Assembly: GCA_900547835.1 (NCBI GenBank)
Contig: URIJ01000138.1
Coordinates: 1 to 5,527, forward strand
Direction: 5' to 3'
DNA: 5,527 nt
From: an uncultured Collinsella sp.
GTDB lineage: Bacteria; Actinomycetota; Coriobacteriia; Coriobacteriales; Coriobacteriaceae
The position numbers were made by a program, and so were the translations under genes. This document shows, piece by piece, positions 1 to 4,482 of the stretch (positions within the stretch are counted from its first letter, which is position 1; the number at the start of each line of letters is the position of its first letter). Below the pieces are notes generated by a model, which worked only from the letters and a program-made list of their open reading frames with translations, was not told where the DNA came from and searched no databases.

Positions 1-437
1 ACATGCGCATGTTTGGCTACGACGTGTGGTTCGATAACGAGTGGACCGTGCGCCACCTGCCGCCCGAGTCCGAGAAGCGCTCGCCGCGCTTTATGCAGGA
101 CGTGTACCGCTGGTACTACGAACGGGCCAAGCTGACGTTTGCCGCGCACCAAAAGGAGCTCGTCCCCGTTACGGCGGCATCGCTCATGCCCTATCCGGGT
201 CCGTGGATCTCGCGCGAGCTCGACGACCGCGTGCGCAAGACCGCCATGGTTCGCAGCATGTTTACCCGCGAGCACGAGGGATATCTGCGCATCTGGCGTC
301 ATGGCATTGACGAGGCCAAGACCTATGCCCGTCAAAACGCCGCAAACTACCTGCGTTTTCAGAGTTTCTGGCCCAAGATCATGGACGAACTCTGGCGCGA
401 CGCACAACTGATTAGCATCCTGGAGGGGGCTGAATGA
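1..437 (+). CDS. C-terminal part of an unrecognised protein, cut by the window edge
   Basis: The frame is open to the left edge. The methionine codons at 3 and 9 have no visible ribosome binding site, so this is probably the 3' end of a longer gene; about 144 residues are visible. The visible part is soluble, has no signal peptide or membrane segment, and is rich in aromatic and charged residues. It includes a stretch reading DVWFDNEWTVRHLPPE and then a Tyr/Arg-rich segment (QDVYRWYYERAKL). I do not recognise a family with certainty. The 'FDN..TV.HLPP' followed by 'YERAKL' recalls the C-terminal tail of some family 2 glycosyltransferases, but that is only a resemblance. Its TGA overlaps the next gene's ATG (ATGA, 434-437), and the coding end carries the GGAGGGGG ribosome binding site of the kinase. 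The two genes are therefore probably co-transcribed and translationally coupled, which may tie this protein to the two-component system. Confidence 0.7.
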   Translation, partial: MRMFGYDVWFDNEWTVRHLPPESEKRSPRFMQDVYRWYYERAKLTFAAHQKELVPVTAASLMPYPGPWISRELDDRVRKTAMVRSMFTREHEGYLRIWRHGIDEAKTYARQNAANYLRFQSFWPKIMDELWRDAQLISILEGAE

Positions 438-1777
438 TCGACCGCCGCGCCCAGCGCGATGATTCAATTTCAATCTTTCGCATCATTGCCGTCGTCTGCG
501 CCGTTTGCGTGTTGGCGTACTTTATCTTTGCCCTGGCGACCGGCATCGAACCGATTGCCACGGTAATCGCTTGTGCACTGCTGTGCATCTTCCTGTGCAT
601 CTTTATCTTCTTGACGCTCAACCCCGATTCGGTCCGCTCCCAGTACACCGAGGAGACGCTCTCGGTTGCCTCGGCCATGCTCGAGGACATTAAGGGCGGC
701 CTGACGCAGGAGTCGGCGCGTTTGGTGTGCCGGCGCATTTTGCCCGAGACGCGCGCCATGACGGTGGCCATCACCGACGAGGACAACGTGCTTGCCTGCG
801 CGGGCGAGTTTGAGGAAAAACTGCTGCCCGATACTCCCATCCACACGCTTGCCACACGCTACGTTATCGAACATGGCATCGTGCAGTCGTTCAACCGTAT
901 GGTGGATGTCGTGGGCTCGGACGGCTCGCACAACCAAGTCCCCGCCGGCATTATCGCCCCCATCAAGGTGGGCGATCGTACCGTCGGCACGCTCAAGTTC
1001 TACTACAAGACCCCGCGCGCCGTCGACCGTACCCAGTATGCGCTTGCCTCGGGCTTTGCCGAGATCTTGTCCACGCAGCTCGCCATCCACGAGCTCGAGG
1101 TGCAAAAGGAACTCACGGCGTGCGCCGAGGTGCGTGCGCTGCAGGCGCAGATTAACCCGCACTTCCTGTTCAACACGCTGAACACCATTGCATCGTTTAC
1201 GCGCACCGACCCGCTGCGGGCCCGCGAACTGCTTCGTGAGTTCTCATCGTTCTATCGTGCCACGCTCGACAACTCGGGATCGCTTATTCCGGTCTCGCGC
1301 GAGGTCGCACAGACCAAGCGCTACCTTACCTTTGAGAAGGCCCGCTTTGGCGAGGACCGCGTGCTTGCGACATTCGATGTGTCCGAGGACGTGGAAGATA
1401 CGCTGGTGCCGGCGTTCGTGATCCAGCCGATTGTCGAGAACGCCGTACGTCATGGTATGGGCGATGACGACGCCCTGAGGATCGACGTGACCGTTCACCA
1501 AGACGGCGAGGATGCAATCTTGATTGCCGTGGCCGATAATGGCGTGGGCATGGATGAGGGTACCGCCGCCAGACTGTTTGACGAGCGTTCTGCCCGTCCC
1601 GACGCCAGCTCTCCCCAGGGTGGCGGCGCCGGTGTGGCCATGCACAATATTTCGGAGCGCATCCATCGCTTTTATGGGCCGCACTCCTATACGCGTGTCG
1701 AATCGGCGCCGGGCAAGGGCACCAAAGTGCTCCTTCATCTTGATTTGTCAGAGAGCATCTTTGACATTCAAGAGTAA
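434..1777 (+). CDS. LytS/YehU-type sensor histidine kinase (His_kinase + HATPase_c) with a two-helix membrane anchor and GAF-like region
   Basis: A membrane sensor kinase of 447 residues that should autophosphorylate and pass phosphate to the LytTR regulator downstream. Two hydrophobic helices (about 14-36 and 40-62) are joined by a turn of only a few residues, so almost nothing protrudes outside. Residues of about 75-220 resemble a GAF sensor region. The His_kinase (PF06580) box reads QAQINPHFLFNTLN, with H243 the expected phosphoacceptor. The ATPase has an N-box QPIVENAVRHG (N336), a G1 box DNGVGM (D368) and a glycine-rich GGGAG near 397. Classic LytS proteins have a 5TM-5TMR_LYT module and are nearer 560-590 residues; that module is missing here. 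Both helices are cysteine-rich (C22, C25, C47, C51, C55). The start is fixed by GGAGGGGG at 422-429 and the ATGA overlap with the preceding gene. The kinase call is firm; the stimulus is unknown, and the GAF assignment is by position and pattern only. Confidence 0.93.
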   Translation: MIDRRAQRDDSISIFRIIAVVCAVCVLAYFIFALATGIEPIATVIACALLCIFLCIFIFLTLNPDSVRSQYTEETLSVASAMLEDIKGGLTQESARLVCRRILPETRAMTVAITDEDNVLACAGEFEEKLLPDTPIHTLATRYVIEHGIVQSFNRMVDVVGSDGSHNQVPAGIIAPIKVGDRTVGTLKFYYKTPRAVDRTQYALASGFAEILSTQLAIHELEVQKELTACAEVRALQAQINPHFLFNTLNTIASFTRTDPLRARELLREFSSFYRATLDNSGSLIPVSREVAQTKRYLTFEKARFGEDRVLATFDVSEDVEDTLVPAFVIQPIVENAVRHGMGDDDALRIDVTVHQDGEDAILIAVADNGVGMDEGTAARLFDERSARPDASSPQGGGAGVAMHNISERIHRFYGPHSYTRVESAPGKGTKVLLHLDLSESIFDIQE

Positions 1778-1786
1778 AATAAAAGG

Positions 1787-1824
1787 CTACGGGCTCAACG
1801 TCATGCGACGGATGCCCGGCGTAG
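1787..1824 (+). other. Composite hairpin in the kinase-regulator gap
   Basis: The 72-nt gap can fold into a stem made of CTACG (1787-1791) with CGTAG (1820-1824), GGC (1792-1794) with GCC (1814-1816), and CGTC (1799-1802) with GACG (1807-1810) around an ATGC loop. No T-tract follows, so it is not a standard terminator. It could tune mRNA processing or the relative level of regulator to kinase. The helices are short, so this is tentative. Confidence 0.3.
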
Positions 1825-1849
1825 TTAGTTGACGAAAGGTTTTATCCCT

Positions 1850-2566
1850 ATGCTGCGTGCGATGATTGTGGATGATGAGGCGCCGGCTCGCTCGGAGCTT
1901 CGCTTCCTGCTCGAGCAAACGGGCAAGATCGGCACGATCACGGAGGCGTCGAGCGTCCGCTCCGCCATCGAGATGCTTATGGAAAGTCGCGTGGATGTCG
2001 TGTTTCTCGATATCTCGATGCCCGGTGCCTCGGGCCTGCAACTTGCCGAGGCGCTGCATAAGCTCAAAAATCCGCCGGCGATCGTGTTTGTGACTGCGTA
2101 TAGTGACCATGCGGTCGAGGCATTCGACGTGGATGCCGTCGATTATCTGATGAAGCCGGTCGAGGAAGCTCGCTTGGATCGCGCGATCGAGAAGGTCATG
2201 CAACGCGCCAAGCCGGTTACGGACAGCAAGGTGACCATCGAGCGTATCCCGGTGGAAAAGGGCGGCCGCAAGGTGCTCATTCCCGTGGACGACATTCGCT
2301 TTATCATGGCCAAGGACGATTACTCCTGCATCTATACCGTCGATGATCGCTTTTTGTCGACGACCTCGCTGGCGCAGTTTGAGGCCAAGCTCTGCGACTT
2401 TGGCTTCTTCCGTGTTCACCGCCGCTATATCGTCAACTTGGCGTGCGTCACGGATGTGGAGACGGTGCCCTCGGGCGCCATCCAGCTGGGCATTACGGGC
2501 GTCGACGAACGCGTGCCGGTTTCGCGCCGCCGCGTCGTGCCGCTCAAGAAGGCCCTGAGTCTCTAG
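1850..2566 (+). CDS. LytTR-family response regulator (REC + LytTR DNA-binding domain)
   Basis: A cytoplasmic response regulator of 238 residues, the expected partner of the kinase upstream. The receiver domain (about 1-120) shows the acidic pair D8/D9, phosphoacceptor D54 in FLDISMPG, T82 in FVTAY and K102 in LMKPV, so all catalytic positions are present. The C-terminal LytTR domain (about 135-238) has the family signature FFRVHRRYIVNL and ends in PVSRRRVVPLKKAL; LytTR domains bind DNA direct repeats through beta-strand loops. I chose ATG 1850 because GAAAGG at 1834-1839 lies 10 nt upstream and the product begins MLRAMIVDDE, typical of the family. An in-frame TTG at 1829 would place the ribosome binding site inside the coding region. 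The gene ends just before a strong terminator, so it probably closes the kinase operon. I saw no clear LytTR direct repeat in the window, so the target genes are unknown. Confidence 0.94.
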   Translation: MLRAMIVDDEAPARSELRFLLEQTGKIGTITEASSVRSAIEMLMESRVDVVFLDISMPGASGLQLAEALHKLKNPPAIVFVTAYSDHAVEAFDVDAVDYLMKPVEEARLDRAIEKVMQRAKPVTDSKVTIERIPVEKGGRKVLIPVDDIRFIMAKDDYSCIYTVDDRFLSTTSLAQFEAKLCDFGFFRVHRRYIVNLACVTDVETVPSGAIQLGITGVDERVPVSRRRVVPLKKALSL

Positions 2567-2572
2567 CACACT

Positions 2573-2623
2573 GGCCCCGCAGCCCTGTAGACCCATCGTC
2601 TGCGGAGCCGTGGGGCCTTTTTT
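2573..2623 (+). terminator. Intrinsic terminator after the LytTR regulator
   Basis: A near-continuous hairpin spans 2573-2617. GGCCCC (2573-2578) pairs with GGGGCC (2612-2617), and the stem continues inward through GC, CG and GU pairs to GTAGAC/GTCTGC (2587-2592 with 2598-2603), around a five-base loop CCATC. There are two single mismatches, at 2581/2609 and 2584/2606. A run of six T (2618-2623) follows at once. It starts seven bases after the stop codon, so it ends the two-component operon and implies a separate promoter for the next gene. Confidence 0.9.
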
Positions 2624-2663
2624 GTATGTATCTGCCGAATCGTTTTTTTGCGGAAGGGATCCC

Positions 2664-3131
2664 ATGAACAGCGCAAGCGCCAAGCGCATCGACATCATCT
2701 CGGACACCCACGGCTATTTATCGCCTGCGCTCTTGGATGAGCTTGAGGGCGCAGACCTGATCATCCACGCCGGCGACCTCACGTCAGAGATGGACTACGA
2801 GCACCTATGCACCATCGCCCCCGTGCGGGCCGTATTGGGCAACAACGATTACTACCGCGACTACGGCCCCGATGTAGACCGTCTTGCGCTCTTTACCTAC
2901 GAAGGCCTCAAATTCGCCGTAGCCCACTACCGCGAAGACCTTCCGGTGGGATCCGTAGACGTAGCCATCAACGGTCACACCCACGTAACCAAAGAAGCCC
3001 AAGTGGGCCGCTGCCTAGTCCTCAACCCGGGCAGCGCCAGCTACCCCAGAGGCACCCGAGGCCCCACCATGGCCAGAATGCTCGTCAAAGACGGCAAGAT
3101 CCTAAGCACCAAGTTTATTGACTTGGAGTAA
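2664..3131 (+). CDS. YfcE/MJ0936-type metallophosphoesterase
   Basis: A small cytoplasmic calcineurin-like phosphoesterase of 155 residues, probably a two-metal phosphodiesterase; the natural substrate of this family is poorly known. The metal-binding motifs are in order: DTH (D14, H16), HAGD (H35, D38), GNND (G59-D62), a lone H88 in VAHYRE, and GHTH (104-107). The usual 'THG'-like motif reads AHYRE here, keeping the histidine. Length fits the single-domain YfcE-like group. ATG 2664 has GGAAGGG at 2652-2658 with a 5-nt gap. The earlier in-frame GTG at 2610 sits inside the upstream terminator stem and is rejected. The gene is flanked by terminators on both sides, so it is monocistronic; no convincing promoter hexamers could be picked out at 2618-2651. 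Codon use differs from the neighbours: 6 of 11 valines are GTA, and CTA and AGA appear, especially in the second half. Confidence 0.92.
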   Translation: MNSASAKRIDIISDTHGYLSPALLDELEGADLIIHAGDLTSEMDYEHLCTIAPVRAVLGNNDYYRDYGPDVDRLALFTYEGLKFAVAHYREDLPVGSVDVAINGHTHVTKEAQVGRCLVLNPGSASYPRGTRGPTMARMLVKDGKILSTKFIDLE

Positions 3132-3140
3132 CCGCAACAA

Positions 3141-3173
3141 AAACGGGGGATGCAGATGCGTCCCCCGTTTCCA
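3141..3173 (+). terminator. Terminator after the phosphoesterase gene, possibly bidirectional
   Basis: A perfect 10-bp inverted repeat, AAACGGGGGA (3141-3150) and TCCCCCGTTT (3161-3170), encloses a 10-base loop. Ts follow on the + strand, though the tract is short, and As precede it, so on the - strand it would end in a T-run. It starts 9 bases after the TAA stop. Confidence 0.82.
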
Positions 3174-3214
3174 TTTGAGCCAAAGGCAGAGCTTCAGCAA
3201 GATCCTTAGACAAA

Positions 3215-3291
3215 CCCTGCCGCGGAGAACGGGGCCGCCGAGCCGCGAAGCGGCGAGGAACAACAACGACTCGAACAAAGTGACGGCAGGG
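3215..3291. repeat. 8-bp inverted repeat CCCTGCCG / CGGCAGGG
   Basis: CCCTGCCG (3215-3222) and CGGCAGGG (3284-3291) are exact reverse complements 61 bp apart. They enclose the GCGAAGC mini-hairpin and overlap the start of the large inverted repeat by three bases, so the gene-free region may be one composite element with alternative foldings. Confidence 0.4.
3242..3254. repeat. GCGAAGC mini-hairpin
   Basis: GCCGC (3242-3246) and GCGGC (3250-3254) flank the three-base loop GAA. The core GCGAAGC (3245-3251) matches the unusually stable single-stranded DNA mini-hairpin described in the literature. It lies in gene-free sequence between the phosphoesterase terminator and the large inverted repeat. 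Whether it has a role here is not shown. Confidence 0.45.
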
Positions 3292-3431
3292 AGGGTCTCC
3301 GGGGCTGGGGGCGGGGGTTAAGTTTGTCGCGAGTTCCGCACGCAAAGAAAAGCACTTAATGTGCTTTCCGTCTTGCGCAGGACTGTAGAGCAGCAAACTT
3401 AACCCCCGCCCCCAGCCCCGGAGACCCTCCC
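3289..3431. repeat. Large inverted repeat with two perfect 38-bp arms
   Basis: The left arm (3289-3326) and right arm (3394-3431) are perfect reverse complements over 38 bp. They are G-rich on the left (GGGGCTGGGGGCGGGGG core) and C-rich on the right. The 67-nt spacer can itself fold: CGCAA (3341-3345) with TTGCG (3373-3377), and AAAGCAC (3349-3355) with GTGCTTT (3361-3367) around TTAAT. There is no credible ORF and no T-run directly after it. As RNA it would make a very stable hairpin; as DNA it could extrude a cruciform. It resembles in style the C-rich palindromic intergenic repeats of many bacteria, whose spurious translations read like LTPAPSP. It could be a REP/MITE-like interspersed element; copies elsewhere cannot be checked from one window. 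Confidence 0.85.
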
Positions 3432-3440
3432 GGAGGGACC

Positions 3441-3493
3441 GAAAAATTTTTTCAAAAAAGTTGTTGCGCGCCGGACAGACTTCTGTGTATACT
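3441..3493 (+). promoter_or_regulatory. tRNA-Asp promoter with UP-like element
   Basis: A candidate -35 TTGCGC (3464-3469) and -10 TATACT (3488-3493) are 18 bp apart, giving a start near 3500 and a leader of about 40 nt. Upstream, 3441-3460 is almost pure A and T tracts at the place expected for an RNA polymerase alpha-subunit UP element. The discriminator after the -10 is followed by CCCCGC, a GC-rich start region like that of stringently controlled stable-RNA promoters. The hexamers were found by eye and the start site is inferred. Confidence 0.65.
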
Positions 3494-3539
3494 AATCCCC
3501 GCAGCGCACGCGAGCGGAAACAAACGCGAACGTCTGCCT

Positions 3540-3616
<77 letters not shown>

Positions 3617-3617
<1 letters not shown>

Positions 3618-3658
3618 ACGCAATTAAAGCCACGTCTTCGGACGTGGCTTTTTGCGTT
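3617..3658 (+). terminator. tRNA terminator with UUCG tetraloop
   Basis: A perfect 11-bp stem, AAAGCCACGTC (3626-3636) and GACGTGGCTTT (3641-3651), is capped by TTCG, giving the very stable C(UUCG)G hairpin, with a T-run at 3649-3653. Flanking AACGCAA (3617-3623) and TTGCGTT (3652-3658) extend the palindrome past a TT bulge, beginning at the last base of the tRNA CCA. Confidence 0.9.
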
Positions 3659-3659
3659 T

Positions 3660-3699
3660 GATGCACTTTGTTTCGATAGAACGATCGCCCTGGTGCATC
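3660..3699. repeat. 7-bp inverted repeat GATGCAC / GTGCATC
   Basis: GATGCAC (3660-3666) and GTGCATC (3693-3699) are exact reverse complements 26 bp apart, just downstream of the tRNA terminator. A related palindrome GCATCTGATGC lies at 3834-3844, in the Rrf2 leader. No T-run follows. Function unknown; the rest of 3700-3771 shows nothing I can name. Confidence 0.35.
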
Positions 3700-3771
3700 T
3701 TCGCCCAGAATCCCCGCGCCTTCGGGAACGCAAGTAAAATCTAATAAGTATATCTGTCTGAACAACAGCTT

Positions 3772-3783
3772 TGTTGCGCAACA
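3772..3783. promoter_or_regulatory. 12-bp palindrome TGTTGCGCAACA, candidate operator
   Basis: A perfect 12-bp palindrome sits about 28 bp upstream of the candidate -10 of the Rrf2 gene. A looser outer pair, AACAG (3764-3768) and CTGTT (3785-3789), surrounds it with a centre one base off. Its place near the -35/-50 region suits a regulator binding site, perhaps autoregulation by the Rrf2 protein or another factor. No binding evidence is available. Confidence 0.35.
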
Positions 3784-3785
3784 CC

Positions 3786-3816
3786 TGTTCTACGAGACAG
3801 GGGGTTAGGTTATACT
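3786..3816 (+). promoter_or_regulatory. Candidate promoter for the Rrf2-glycosylase operon
   Basis: TATACT at 3811-3816 is a good -10 and is the same hexamer, followed by AA, as in the tRNA promoter. The best -35 at 17-bp spacing is TTCTAC (3788-3793), which is poor and suggests dependence on an activator or on another feature. The inferred start near 3823 would leave a leader of about 150 nt before the ATG at 3976. Confidence 0.45.
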
Positions 3817-3923
3817 AAATTGCACTGTGCGCCGCATCTGATGCATTTCGCTCCAAGCGCGGCACTCAGTGGATATCCGATTTACCATTTGGATGTCCTG
3901 CGGTCATTTAGCGTCTCGACACA

Positions 3924-3950
3924 AGCTCGGCCCCGGAGCTCGTTCGAGCT
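3924..3950 (+). other. Mutually exclusive hairpins in the Rrf2 leader
   Basis: AGCTC (3924-3928) can pair with GAGCT (3936-3940), or AGCTCG (3937-3942) can pair with CGAGCT (3945-3950). The two share bases 3937-3940 and cannot form together. They lie 14 bases before the ribosome binding site region (3964-3971). The stems are short, so a regulatory switch is only a possibility. Confidence 0.25.
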
Positions 3951-3975
3951 GTTCGTATTCCTTGAAAGGGGAAAA

Positions 3976-4461
3976 ATGGACATATCGAGGAAGACTGATT
4001 ACGCCCTTCGCATGCTGGCGATGCTTGCCGAGGATCCGGAGCGTTTGCTTTCTGTTCGCACCGCTGCCGAAGAGGTCAATGTTCCGTATTCGTTTGCCCG
4101 CTCGATTCAGCACGGTTTGGTCCAGGCCGGTATTGTGGAGAGCCTGCGTGGCGTCCACGGTGGCATGCGTCTCAAGGTCAGTCCGGACGACGTCACTATC
4201 CGCCAGGTCGTCGAGGCCGTTCAAGGCCCTATGGTTATGAATGATTGCACCGCGCCCGATGGTGACTGTGCGCGCATGGGCACGTGCTGCTATCATCCCC
4301 TGTGGGCCGGAGCCCAGGCGTTGATGCGCGACTACCTCGATTCCGTTTCGCTCGGCGACATCGTCGCTCACCGCCAGTTCCCGGCCGTCGATCCCAAGTT
4401 CGCCGACCGCGAAGCGTTTCCCGAGTACGCCACCTGCGCGTGCGCTTGCCGGGAGGAATAG
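3976..4461 (+). CDS. Rrf2-family transcriptional regulator, probably Fe-S or thiol sensing
   Basis: A winged-helix DNA-binding regulator of 161 residues, a family that includes IscR, NsrR and RsrR. The N-terminus MDISRKTDYALRMLAML is the family hallmark, and the wing carries RGVHGGMRL (58-66). The sensing loop has C91, C98, C104 and C105 (C-x6-C-x5-C-C), close to the three-cysteine Fe-S site of IscR and NsrR. Unusually, the tail holds C154, C156 and C158 as CACAC, four residues from the end. ATG 3976 follows AAGGGG (3966-3971) with a 4-nt gap. The frame stays open back to 3820, but those upstream starts lack ribosome binding sites and would add a sequence foreign to the family. The gene is 21 bp upstream of the glycosylase gene and likely shares its transcript. 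The Rrf2 call is firm; the cluster type and signal (iron-sulfur status, nitric oxide or redox) are inferred. Confidence 0.93.
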   Translation: MDISRKTDYALRMLAMLAEDPERLLSVRTAAEEVNVPYSFARSIQHGLVQAGIVESLRGVHGGMRLKVSPDDVTIRQVVEAVQGPMVMNDCTAPDGDCARMGTCCYHPLWAGAQALMRDYLDSVSLGDIVAHRQFPAVDPKFADREAFPEYATCACACREE

Positions 4462-4482
4462 CGCCGCATAAGGAGCATAGCC

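Noticed and set aside
470..1162. 230-codon - strand frame opposite the kinase
   Set aside because: A GC-rich shadow frame; the + strand kinase has clear motifs throughout.
1829..1849. TTG start that would extend the response regulator by seven residues
   Set aside because: The GAAAGG ribosome binding site at 1834-1839 lies inside this extension and serves ATG 1850; the family begins close to the receiver domain.
2610..2663. GTG start that would extend the phosphoesterase by 18 residues
   Set aside because: It lies in the 3' arm of the upstream terminator; ATG 2664 has a good ribosome binding site.
1787..2707. 306-codon - strand frame opposite the response regulator
   Set aside because: It crosses the terminator and mirrors the REC-LytTR gene; no recognisable domain.
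3215..3431. CRISPR array or transposon gene
   Set aside because: There are no direct repeats with regular spacers and no transposase frame; the structure is a single inverted repeat.
3820..3975. Upstream in-frame TTG/ATG extension of the Rrf2 protein
   Set aside because: No ribosome binding site at 3820 or 3841, and the family start MDISRKTDYALR matches ATG 3976.
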